Source: a virus. Taken from it: a DNA stretch of 64,000 nt. Of this stretch, positions 16,862-27,400 are shown piece after piece; the first letter of the stretch is position 1, and each line of letters opens with the position of its first letter. The translations under genes were made by a program, and so were the position numbers. The notes below the pieces were generated by a model. It made no database searches, had not been told where the DNA came from, and worked only from the letters and a program-made list of their open reading frames with translations. The stretch covers positions 1-64,000 of IMG/VR virus record IMGVR_UViG_3300032288_005833. One strand, written 5' to 3'.

Positions 16862-18308
16862 TCAAAATTTTTATTACGCAGCTAAAATCGGATTTGAATT
16901 CGAATTCATGTCTTCTTTTTCAAGAAAAGAAATAGCTGAAAAAATTGGGGAAGATTTAGGGAAACAGGTAAAGGTATTTAGAAAGTACCACTCTAAATTT
17001 TCCCCAACTCGTGATATTTTTAAACTAGAGCCAGATTTCTCAGGGGGTCTTAAGATGGTTGAATTAATAACCGGCCCTATGGATTATTTCGAGGCTATAC
17101 CGGTTTTGATTAGAATCCTAAAATGGATAGACGAAAATGGGTATACCAGCGAAAAATGCGCATTACAATTTGGTCTAAGCTTCGATAGAGTAAAATATCC
17201 AACACTTATAGATTTTAGCCAATTAAATCCTTTAAAGTTTGTTCTTGGGTTTGATGAGGAATTTATATGGAAAAAATTTCCGGAAAGAAGAGGATCTTTA
17301 TATGCCAAATCTATTAAAAGAATATCACCGTCTAATAGATTTATAAGAGGACATAAGGATATTTTAGGAGACAGAAATTCTTACACTGTTTATACTGAAA
17401 AAAATATGGGGGTCAATCTAACCAAATTGCAAGATGGTTATATGGAGGTTAGATACCTAGGAGGTACCGATTATCAAAAAAAGTACACAGACATTAAAGA
17501 AATTATGGATTATATAATAACCCATACATTTAATTGTCTTTTACATAACGACACATTAACACAGAAAGAGACTTCAACACTTAGCGAATTAATATCTAAG
17601 GTTTATAAAGAAACTGAAAGTTTTATAGATCCTGAATCTTTCATGAAAAACTATCCAAATCTTCATGTTACAGTTGATTTAAGAGAGGATCTACAGATAA
17701 TCAAAACATACTTTAATGAAGTAAAAAATTTCCTTTACAGTCTAATTGTTGATAATGGTATTACCGAAGGATTTTTAAATTATGACACACAAATTGCTAG
17801 ATATCAATTAAAAGACGGAAGAACAAAAACAGCTAATTTGTTAAAAGATTTAGATCTAATAGAATGCGATATAGAAGGAAACATAGCAAGATGCAGAATA
17901 TTTGGGTGTAAATTAGACAACTGTCAGATAGAAGACTCACAATTTGTTATGAATAATGATATAAAAGATTCTAAAATTCTTGATTGTGACTTAAGTTTTA
18001 GTAACAATGTCATTAATTCTTATATAGATTCTAAAGAAAGAGAAATCAGTTGCGATGTTGAAGGCGGGGTTATTAGATCTGGGTACATAACAAAACTAGC
18101 AGTAATCTCAGATTCAACAGAGATCATTAGTAATAGCGCAGATGCTAAAGGCAAAGACAAAGGAAAGGGTAAAGGCGGAAAAATGATAAAGGCTACTATT
18201 TTCCCTGACCGAAATCACGAGGATATTACAAGGCTTGATCCATTTGAAGATCTTAATAAAAGAAGACCTGCTTTTTCAGTGAATAAGCTATATAAAAATA
18301 ATAACTAA
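16848..18308 (+). CDS. amidoligase-like enzyme with C-terminal pentapeptide-type beta-helix
   Basis: The 486-aa protein starts with TTG inside the S1 gene. Its N-terminal 210 residues fit the amidoligase family (carboxylate-amine ligases of the glutamine-synthetase fold). AAKIGFEFEF (residues 11-20) supplies the paired metal-binding glutamates, and EPDFSGGLKMVELITGP (61-77) matches the D-x-S...EL(I/V)(S/T)xP block. CALQFGLSFD (104-113) lies where the family has HVHVG, and GYMEVRYLGGTD (197-208) matches the ExR...GT block. In the HVHVG position the histidines are missing, which may change or remove catalysis. Residues about 338-430 have short repeats (CDIEGNIARCRIFGCKLDN, CQIEDSQF, SKILDCDLSF) like a pentapeptide-repeat beta-helix, then a basic Gly/Lys tail. 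Such enzymes attach amines or peptides to carboxylates. Placement between S1 and gp25-region genes suggests modification of a virion or wall component; this is inference. Confidence 0.65.
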   Translation: MKILDQNFYYAAKIGFEFEFMSSFSRKEIAEKIGEDLGKQVKVFRKYHSKFSPTRDIFKLEPDFSGGLKMVELITGPMDYFEAIPVLIRILKWIDENGYTSEKCALQFGLSFDRVKYPTLIDFSQLNPLKFVLGFDEEFIWKKFPERRGSLYAKSIKRISPSNRFIRGHKDILGDRNSYTVYTEKNMGVNLTKLQDGYMEVRYLGGTDYQKKYTDIKEIMDYIITHTFNCLLHNDTLTQKETSTLSELISKVYKETESFIDPESFMKNYPNLHVTVDLREDLQIIKTYFNEVKNFLYSLIVDNGITEGFLNYDTQIARYQLKDGRTKTANLLKDLDLIECDIEGNIARCRIFGCKLDNCQIEDSQFVMNNDIKDSKILDCDLSFSNNVINSYIDSKEREISCDVEGGVIRSGYITKLAVISDSTEIISNSADAKGKDKGKGKGGKMIKATIFPDRNHEDITRLDPFEDLNKRRPAFSVNKLYKNNN

Positions 18309-18310
18309 GA

Positions 18311-19081
18311 ATGACTACATCAGAAGAGGCACTAATACAAGAGGTAAAGGACGACATATCTCATTCTTGCGCATTACCGTATGCATTAAATGACCAGGAA
18401 ATAAAAAGAATCATAAAAAGAGCTAAGGCTTATTTTTATGATAACTATCAATATGCAGTAGAGGATAAGATATTAGTATTACCTTCTCAGATATTTGCAA
18501 ATGCACAATTTAGAGCAACAAGACAAGTACAATTACCAGACTGCGTTATAAGCGTTTGGGATGTAAGAGAAGTAGGGGGTTCAGGAATGATAGGTACTCC
18601 CGATAGGGATTTTGGTGACGCTAAACTTTTAGGGTCAGAGCTTATGCTAAGCCCATTTATTGGGGACAACCTAGTCTACAGAACTGTATTATATTCATTC
18701 TTTGATCTTGCTAAAGCTTTTCTTTTAGAGACATTTGCATTTGGCTACAATAAAAATACCAAAAGATTAACCATAAACGGACGTGATCCTAGCAGAACAA
18801 CTTCGACGGGTCTTACTGTTGGTGGTAAAGATGTGGGGGTAAGAGCATTTATAGCCATACCCGATGAAAACCTTTACTCGGATGAGCTTTTTGTTAGATA
18901 TGTTCTAGCAGAGGCAAAAATTAACATAGGCAGACTTTTAGGCACATTTGGTTACCAATTACCAGGGGGAGTGACCATAAATGCAGCTGCTATTCAAGGA
19001 ATTGGACAAGCAGAAAAAACCGAAGTTATGGAAATGATTAAAGGAGAAAATACCCCAAGTTACTTCCTACAGTGGAATTAA
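18311..19081 (+). CDS. virion-associated protein, 256 aa, neck/baseplate-type
   Basis: A soluble protein with a helical N-terminus (EEALIQEVKDDISHSC, DQEIKRIIKRAKAYFYDNY) followed by a beta-rich middle (ILVLPSQIF, VQLPDCVISVWDVREV). A long helical segment comes next (SFFDLAKAFLLETFAF) and a C-terminal part with LLGTFGYQLPGGVTIN. No family recognised with certainty. Many head-tail connector proteins have a similar helix-then-beta layout, but in this genome it lies directly before gp25, so a baseplate role is equally possible. It begins 3 bases after the previous stop. The 48-base gap downstream has the gp25 promoter-like motif. No signal peptide or membrane segment is visible. Confidence 0.6.
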   Translation: MTTSEEALIQEVKDDISHSCALPYALNDQEIKRIIKRAKAYFYDNYQYAVEDKILVLPSQIFANAQFRATRQVQLPDCVISVWDVREVGGSGMIGTPDRDFGDAKLLGSELMLSPFIGDNLVYRTVLYSFFDLAKAFLLETFAFGYNKNTKRLTINGRDPSRTTSTGLTVGGKDVGVRAFIAIPDENLYSDELFVRYVLAEAKINIGRLLGTFGYQLPGGVTINAAAIQGIGQAEKTEVMEMIKGENTPSYFLQWN

Positions 19082-19112
19082 TATCCCTAATTATCTTCTG
19101 TCTATATTTTCT

Positions 19113-19123
19113 AAATATATAAG
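19113..19123 (+). promoter_or_regulatory. late-promoter-like motif AAATATATAAG before gp25
   Basis: AAATATATAAG ends 6 bases before the gp25 ATG at 19130, with GGGAGAT between. If TATATAA acts as the -10 element, transcription would begin at or next to the start codon. GGGAG could alternatively be a Shine-Dalgarno sequence on a longer transcript from upstream. Confidence 0.5.
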
Positions 19124-19129
19124 GGAGAT

Positions 19130-19501
19130 ATGATCAAAATCTCGGACATATACCCAAGAAATCCTGACGACCCTCATTATGAGGCGGACAAGCTGGAAAC
19201 TGATGATGTTGTTGAATCAACCGTAGGTATGATAAAACAAATCATGCTTACCAAGCCTGGGACTGTTTTGGGTGATCCTTATTTTGGCATCGATCTGGAA
19301 TCAATGATATTTGATTTTGAGGTTTCTCAAAGCGAATTAGAAGAGGCTATTTCTTTACAGTTATACACCTATTGTACTTTTGCTAGAGGGATTTTAAATA
19401 TTGACTTTCAGTTGGGATTTTTTGAAGGCGAAACGAGAGATACGTGTGTGATAGAGTTTGCAATCAAGGGTAACCCAGTTCTAGGAATAAAGGTAATTTA
19501 A
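19130..19501 (+). CDS. gp25: gp25-like baseplate wedge protein
   Basis: A 123-aa member of the gp25/gpW-type baseplate wedge family, which is conserved in contractile tails and type VI secretion (TssE). The diagnostic middle block is IKQIMLTKPGTVLGDPYFG (about 36-54) followed by DLESMIFDFEVSQ, matching LLT.PGE....P.FG in the family. The family's EPR-type core is replaced: PGTVLGDP stands where PGERVxxP is common. A helix SELEEAISLQLYTY follows, then two strands ending NPVLGIKVI. The protein nucleates wedge assembly with gp6, which is the next gene, 3 bases downstream. It has its own promoter-like motif upstream. Confidence 0.85.
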   Translation: MIKISDIYPRNPDDPHYEADKLETDDVVESTVGMIKQIMLTKPGTVLGDPYFGIDLESMIFDFEVSQSELEEAISLQLYTYCTFARGILNIDFQLGFFEGETRDTCVIEFAIKGNPVLGIKVI

Positions 19502-19504
19502 AAG

Positions 19505-21229
19505 ATGGATTTATTTAAAAAAAATCGTGCCAAGATACAAGACCTACTACAGGATACTCTTGAGCTAATACAAAAAAGGTACAACCAAGCAAATCAGTTA
19601 TTTACTGTTGCTTCTGCATGGGGACAAATTCTGTTTGTTTTACAGAATCTATCACAGCTTATATTATTCTTCATAGAAGATTCTATAACTGAACTTGATA
19701 TTAAAAAGGCAAGTAGAGAAAGCTCTGTATATGGCTTAGCAGCTTTAACTGGACACAATGCTACAAGAAGCGGTTGTGCAAGAGGTCAAATAGATATTAC
19801 ATGGAATGGACAGGATTCTACGAGTGTTGGTGGTAGTGCAATTTTAATCCCAAAATACTCCACTATAAAATTTCAAAATGGTGGTGTTAGTTATATTTTA
19901 AATCTACCTCAGGATTATGCTAGACTGAACTTAACACCTTCCAGCAAAATCTCTTGCGAGATAATGGAAGGAAGTATAAAGGCTTCAACGTTTACAGGAA
20001 GCGGAACAATTTTACAAAGCTATAATGTATCGGATAGAGTAACATCAACTGTTGATAATTTCGAGGTTAAGGTATTTGTTGATAGTGAAGAATGGAAAAT
20101 TTATGACTCTTTATACGATATCCCATTCAACTATAATGGATGTCTAGTTAAAACCGGAATTAATAATGGAATAGATGTTATTTTTGGTAATGTTAATTTT
20201 GGAAAAATACCTCCTCTTGGATCGACCATACAAGTTCAATATGTTGAAACCATAGGAATTGCGGGAAACATAAATTCATTAGAGCCAGGAAAAATAGTAT
20301 TTGAATTTGATGATGATGGTACAGATGCATTTGGTAATCCGGTTTCGCTAAAGGATTATTTAAAAATAACATGTGTTACTGCCCCTCAACTTGGTACTGA
20401 TAAAGAATCTATACAGCTTACTAGAATTTTAGCTCCAAAAACATCAAGATCTTTTGTCTTAGCAAATGCAGAAACATATATTACATATTTTGAAAAATTT
20501 GGTACCTTCTCTATAATAGAAGCATTTTCCACATTCGATGATCAATATCTAGACGATGATAATATTATTTATGTTTTATTGGTACCTGACATTACTCAGA
20601 AATTAAAAACGAACGAGACATATTTTGATATAAAAGAAACAGAATTTATATTAACTGACTATCAAAAGAAAAGATTATTACAAGTGATAGATGATAGCGG
20701 GCAAAAAATAGTAACCACTGAGGTTAAAATATTAGATCCTAAAATTTCAAGATACGTGATCAATGTTTTAATTAGTATTTTCGAAGGTTATGATCCCGAT
20801 ACTGTTAAGGGTCAAATTGTTGATTCTATAAGTTCATATTTTATAGGAATAAGAAGAAGAGATAAAATTCCAAGATCAGATCTAATTGCTATATTAGAAT
20901 CAATAGCAGGTGTTGATTCGGTTACTCTGTTCTTTGTCAGTGAAAAGAATGAAAAATATGCTATAAGTGTTGATGGACTTCCTGACAACGACCCTAAGAA
21001 AAAAATGGTTTTAGGATTAGATGAGTTTGGAGATATAGTATTTGACAAAGATGAGATTGCAATTATAACAGGAGGATGGGGTGATAGAGCAGGACTTTAT
21101 TATGATAAAGGGGCAGATTATAACAAAATCTCTTCTATTAATATTGATATCAGATCTACTGTTCCTGTAACATATAACACCGAGATCAATAACAAGAATA
21201 AAACATTCTTAAAAAATAACAATCAGTAA
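19505..21229 (+). CDS. gp6: gp6-like baseplate wedge protein (Baseplate J type)
   Basis: A 574-aa protein with the order expected for the gp6/gpJ family. The helical N-terminus includes an ITELDIKKASRESSVYGLAA segment. A central beta region contains ILIPKYSTIKFQNGGVSYIL (about residues 115-134) with the typical 'I.kGt.f...g..f' strand pair. A C-terminal domain has INVLISIFEGYDPDTVKGQI, then SSYFIGIRRRDKIPRSDLIA and ESIAGVDSVTLFFVS, which strongly recalls the family's closing region. In T4, gp6 forms the iris ring of the baseplate through contacts between wedges, together with gp25 and gp7/gp53. Here gp25 lies just upstream and a giant wedge-like gene just downstream. It is shorter than T4 gp6 (660 aa). 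Confidence 0.8.
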   Translation: MDLFKKNRAKIQDLLQDTLELIQKRYNQANQLFTVASAWGQILFVLQNLSQLILFFIEDSITELDIKKASRESSVYGLAALTGHNATRSGCARGQIDITWNGQDSTSVGGSAILIPKYSTIKFQNGGVSYILNLPQDYARLNLTPSSKISCEIMEGSIKASTFTGSGTILQSYNVSDRVTSTVDNFEVKVFVDSEEWKIYDSLYDIPFNYNGCLVKTGINNGIDVIFGNVNFGKIPPLGSTIQVQYVETIGIAGNINSLEPGKIVFEFDDDGTDAFGNPVSLKDYLKITCVTAPQLGTDKESIQLTRILAPKTSRSFVLANAETYITYFEKFGTFSIIEAFSTFDDQYLDDDNIIYVLLVPDITQKLKTNETYFDIKETEFILTDYQKKRLLQVIDDSGQKIVTTEVKILDPKISRYVINVLISIFEGYDPDTVKGQIVDSISSYFIGIRRRDKIPRSDLIAILESIAGVDSVTLFFVSEKNEKYAISVDGLPDNDPKKKMVLGLDEFGDIVFDKDEIAIITGGWGDRAGLYYDKGADYNKISSINIDIRSTVPVTYNTEINNKNKTFLKNNNQ

Positions 21230-21483
21230 TGTTTAACACAGAAAGAAAGAGCTATTACGAATATATTGAATCAACGGAAGATCAGAGAACAAACGTTGGT
21301 TTTGAATATGAAGGAAGAATATTTGAAAAAACCCTTTCTTCTATAACTCTTGGAGGAGACAATAACAGAAAAAGTATACTAAATTCCATTGAGAAAGTTG
21401 TTTTTAGATTAATTGAGACAACAAAGAATATTAGAAATTTTGTTAACTATAGAGTTCCTAAAAATAATAAGTATGTTCGATAA
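21229..21483 (+). CDS. small protein in wedge operon, 84 aa
   Basis: An 84-aa protein, translationally coupled on both sides: its ATG overlaps the gp6 stop by one base (TAATG) and its own stop overlaps the start of the next gene by one base. It begins MFNTERKSYYEYIESTEDQR and has a helical C-terminus (SILNSIEKVVFRLIETTKN) rich in Lys/Arg/Asn. No family recognised. The tight coupling to gp6 and to the giant wedge-like protein suggests it is made in matched amounts and works in wedge assembly. Confidence 0.65.
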   Translation: MFNTERKSYYEYIESTEDQRTNVGFEYEGRIFEKTLSSITLGGDNNRKSILNSIEKVVFRLIETTKNIRNFVNYRVPKNNKYVR

Positions 21484-24400
21484 TGAGTTATAAAAATCTT
21501 ATATTTTTTAATAAATCGGGTCATCAGTCAAATTTAATTTGGAACGGGGATTTTTGGGAAGCAAGATTAATGCTGCCTAGGGTTTCTGTTGATCTATTTG
21601 AAATCGAGCATTTTTTTATCGTAGAAAAATTTTTAGATCTTAATGCTAATACGGTTTATGGATATCCGCATTTAACCCCTGATATAACAGCGACTACAAC
21701 AGCCTCTGGAATATATGGGGATTTTAAAGCTGGATCTAATGTTGTAAAGACAGATACAGTTCCTCTTATTGATTATATAGGAGCAAAAGTTTTTACCTCA
21801 CAATTTCCTCAAGGAAATGAAATAGTGTCTGTTGATACATCCCTTAATAGAATAACATTAAAGGATCCATCTACCTTAACCGAAAATGGAATTCCATTAA
21901 TATTCAATCTTTGGAAATCATCATTTGAAACCACAAGAAACGTTTTAGACTTTGATGCGTTTGATTCTTTTAACGGGAATATAATCAAAGGAACTGATTA
22001 CGTTACAACATCATCTGATCTATCTGGAATTAAAAACAGCGGGGACTATTTAACTATACTAGGTAACGGAATTCCAAAGAATGCTAGAATAACAAGTATA
22101 GTCGGAAATAAGATCTATCTGAATAAGATATGCAATGTTAATATTTCAAATACAACTATATTTGTATATCCGGTTGAAGAAAAAAATGATGTATCGGATT
22201 ATATTTTTCAATATGAGGTTTTAGAAGACGAAACATTAGATGCTCCTGTATTAAATAAATTGCAAGATTCATACATTAAAATTGGATATGACGGGACAGA
22301 ATCTATACAGAATGATATAAGAACGAGTAATTATGTTGATTCATCAAGTGTCACTATTAATCTAGCTTTAAATTCTACAGAAGAAGGAATATTTGGTAGA
22401 ACCCTTGTTATAGAAGATTATTCTTTGGGATATCCTAAGATTATAGCAAGAATTGAAATACACGGAGAAACAATAGGTGAAGACGAAAGATATAAAACTC
22501 TATTAAGTAATTTCGGAAGAAAATTAAATTCTGAAGATGCTTATATTTTAAGGCCAAGCGATCCTAAAGAACCATATACAGATTATGAGATAATAAATGC
22601 TAAAAGAAAAGAACTTTTATTAGAAGGGCATGAGATCTTTTCATACCTTGGATCGTACAAAGGATTAATAAATGCAATAAGATTTTTTGGCTATCAGGAT
22701 TTAAGAGTTAAAGAGTATTGGCTAAATGTAAAAAAATCAGACACATCGACCACTGCTCTTAAAGAGAATTCTGATTTTATGGACAAATTAAAATCCAAAA
22801 CTCAGAGTCAAAGTACATTAATAGGAAATCTTTTAGATGACGAGAATGCAGGAAAGTATAAACAAGTAGAGATATACGGTAAAAAAACCGACGGAACATA
22901 CGGATTAAAATCCTCAATGGAAGAATTATTCCCTTCTTCTAGTTATAAAAAAACTGCTCTGTTTGGACTTTTCTATGATATCAATGTTGTCGTTGATGAT
23001 GCTTATGATGAATTCGGATATCCTATTACAGAAAATGCAGACGTATTTTCACCGGACGAAGTTTTAATTAAACTATTTGGATTAAAAGAAAAACTCAAGA
23101 AAGATTATCTTCCATTAAATGCTAGAATCATAGATATTACCGGCGAAGGAGTTTATTTTGGTATCTATAAAAATAGATTATGGATAGACAATTTAAAAAT
23201 AGACGAGCTACACCAGGGGATAGATCTAGATCTTGCATTTACACCGGATTATGGATATGTTGAGGACTTAAGACCTTTTTATCTCAGACCTAATAAATAC
23301 ATTCCTTTCGTTCCTTTTGTTGGCGAAAATCCTTCTTCTTACAAATACACTACATACGGAAATGATGTAGAACCTAAAGCAACAAATCCCATATTCACCG
23401 GAATTGAATCTAAAAAATTAGCGGATTCTATTAAGCTATTTTACGAAAGAAGAAACAGCGGGGAAATAAAACATAGATTAGGCGACGGAGATAGTAAGAA
23501 TAATGGTTACTTTAAATTATTTGATGGACAAAGATATGAAGTACCTGCAGGATTTCCAACAGTTTTAGAAGTTACAACATTTAATATAAGTTGGGATGAA
23601 ATAGGTAATCATTGGAATGCGTTAGAGAATAATTTTGCAACATATTCAACATCATTAGCTTCTTGGGATGACACTGGTTATACTGGTGATGGATTAATAG
23701 ATTCCTCTTTAAGCTTTACGTTTGACACTGCAACAGAATTCGGTACATTATTTAGCGTAACATTACCTGATGGATTAGATTTTTTACGTCCTAGTACTGG
23801 ATCTGTTCAATTAAAATTCACATCAACAGACGATGATTCGTTTCAGTTTCTTTGTGAGGTACAGAACGGGACAATCCCCGGAACATATTATGATGAAACA
23901 ACAGGAGAAACCCCTTTAAAGATTCTTTCGTCAAAGGGGGATGGAATAATGGACACCTGGAAGGTTGAACTGGTTAATTCGTTCAGTGATCTTTTAGATT
24001 TTGAATATTATGACTATTCATTTAATCCTGGCGGATTCTATTCGTGGGATAATCTGAGATTTGCTGGATTCTACGAAATAGAATGGACAGTAATTAAAAG
24101 AGGTGAAGTACCCTTCTATTACGAATTTAGAGGCGCTATAAGCGACTATTATAAATTGCCAATCATACTACCGTATGATGGAATATACTCCGTTAAATGC
24201 AGGGTATGGGATGGCTTCAATGATATTTGCACAGTTAACTATGAAAATTGTATAGAGGTTAAGAAAAGGGAAATTGAATTAACCAATATTGCTAGATTTA
24301 GGGAGGCCGAAGTTTATACCTGGGAGAATACTAGACAAAACTGGGACGATTATATTTCTATGTGGTTATTTCCTGTAGAGAACGGAAAAGACCCTGGTAT

Positions 24401-27400
24401 TATTTCAAATCAGATATTAAATCCTGCTGAATATGGCAATCAATTTAACGAAGGTCAAGAATGTAAGGTTTTAAAAACCTACGAAGAAACAATAGGGTCA
24501 GGGACGTGTGAATTTGGATTACAAACTATTCAGATTGATACTATAAGTAGTGATTATCCAGGAGGGGGTAAAGGCCCTGCTATTATCACAATAGATCCAG
24601 CATATCTTCCGCATGGTTTTTCTGCAGGTGATGATGTTCTTTTAATAGATAATTATAATCAGCATATACAATCCTCTTCAACTAGCACATTTACTTTAGG
24701 AGCAGGTGGAACATTAACAGTTGATACTGGATTAGATTTTATAGCAGGAAAAAAAGTTAGAATATCTCATAATTATGGAAAATATCAAATAAGTGAGATA
24801 GTATCATATGATCCAGTAACGGGAATTCTTGTTTTTGGTACGCCAACAAAGGTGTCAGGGAGAGGCACTAAAACGTTTACCGCAGTAGCAGGATTTAACT
24901 TTTTTCTATTTCCGTATAGAGTTGGATATGTTGAGGTTTTAATAAACAACGTATTAACTTCGCCGTCGAATTACAGTGCAACTGATGGTGTGGCTGTGTT
25001 TTTAAATTCTGGGTATTCTGCCGGCGATTCTGTTAAAATAAGAGAGATTATAGGTCCATATAATCAATGGGAAGTATCATCTCAAAATTATTCTGGAAAT
25101 TATACGATTTCATCTGTGACTAATGATGGATTTTACATTCCTTTAATTTTGGACGGAGCAGTAAATGCCTCAGATTTCACTTTAACCGAAATTGGATCAA
25201 TCACTATTAATTACGAGGGAAAAAGATTTACTAAGGTTGATTTTAACGGAAGATTAGATACTACACTGGGTAATCTAATGAGTAAATTTAATAATTCCAA
25301 AAAAGACCCAGCATTTGCAATCGATACAATCTTCAATGATTCTGATATCGTGAATGCGTTAGTACAGGAATGGAAAGATGTCACATTTAAAGCACCAATA
25401 GGATCAGGAAATTCTTTCAATGGTAAATATCTAGATATTATTACTACTGGTGGTCTATTTTTATATGATGGACAAAATCCGGTAAAATCATTAAGCGTTG
25501 AAATAAGCGGAGGTGTTAATCCATATAGCCAATATGTCGATTATAATTTTAATGGAGATCTTCCGGTTGAAAATATAAGATATTACGGAACCAAAAAATT
25601 AGATTGGGATGCATTTGATATTTTAGAATGGGATAATTTATATGCACAAACCTGGCAGTTTTACGATTATCATAATGATTGGCTAGGAGGATTTTCTTTG
25701 TATAATCTTCAAGCAGGTGATAAAATAAGAGTTGGTGCTAGCACCAAAGGAATAGTTCTTGGTAACGATACTGATGATAATAGTCCTGGATATTTAGATT
25801 TAAGAGAAGCTTGTAATCAATTAAATGCTTCTAAGGATAAAGGAATTTCTAAATTTTATTATGAAGTTAGAGGATTCTCTAAACTTCCTGGAAAATTTGA
25901 TATTGATGGCAGCACCGAAAATTCACCTTTAACGTGTTTAGCAATACCTTATAATGAAGAAACTGAATCTTATGATCTTCAAGAAAATCCTTATGTTGTT
26001 GAGGGACCAACATCTATAGTTCAGGATAGAAATGGCGATATTATAATGGGAGGAGAATCTTCTATTAAATTATTTAGATCCCCTGATGATATAGATGTTT
26101 TTGATATTGCAACAAGATTCCCGGGATCTACCCCAAGAAAGGTGTTAACTGATGAGTATAATAACTGGTGGTGTTATGGTGATTATGCTAATATACCTTT
26201 ATTAATATTTGATAGAGAAAATCCAGAAAATACTAAAATCTTTACATCTCAACCAATTGCTGATTTTGCTAGGCCTGATTTAAATTTTATAGTTCCTGTT
26301 CCGGATGATCAATTTCAAGTGATATCTTTGGCTGTTGATGCTTTAAGTGAAAACTTTGTAATGTATATAAAATACTTCCAAAGTTATAGTGTATCTCTAC
26401 CTGATTCAGTGTTTAGACTAGTAGAATATAATGCAGGATCTCAGGAATTTAATACAATATCAACGGTAGGACCTATTTGGAATGTTAATAAAATATATGA
26501 TCAAGGAAGTGTAGTAAGTTATCTTGGTAATTCGTATCTTTCTTTATTGAATACAAATCATCAAAGAAACCCTACTGCTTATTCTGATTACTGGGAAAAA
26601 ATCTATCAGCCTAATCCAGGTGTTGTTGATTTAACCCTTTATTATATCAGACAGATGAAGTATCATTATGTTGGAAAAGAATCTGAACTTTGGATAGCAA
26701 CAAACGATGGTATTAAAATCTATGACGGAATTAAGATTAAAACTATCAATACCGATAATTCAGGTCTTCATTCTAAAGACATATATTCCATAACATTTGA
26801 TGAAGTTGGTGGTAAGTGGATAGGAACAAGTAACGGAATAGCATATTATGATAATGGAAGATGGGGATGCTGGACGCCCGCATCAAATCCTGAATTACCA
26901 ATAGGCAGATCTAGAAATATAATTAATTTAGGAAACGGAAGAATCTTTTTCATGCTTCAGTATGGATCTGGTCTTTATAAACTGATTTATTTCAATGGCA
27001 TTAATTTTATTGTCTATGATAATAATCCAGGAACATCTGAAGGATTTTCACCTGGATCCGGTGCTGATAATGATTATGAAGATCTATATTTAGTATTAAA
27101 TAAAACTAAATTTATCGATGGCAAATTCACAAGATATGTTAACGATCTATTTTATCTAGGTGATTCTTTAAGAGGTGGAGATCCTTATGTCGATCCTTCT
27201 TATTGGGATATAACATATGTTGGATATTTCTCAAACGGAAATAATGTATTCTTAAAAAAGATAAATTATCTAGTTCCGTATGTTCATGCTTCTTCAAAAT
27301 CTCCAGGAATGTTAGGATGGGAGTTTATTTATCATCTTTCGTTTAGACCTTATGCTGATCCTATTTATATCAAGAATAAAGGATTGGGAGATGTTGAGAT

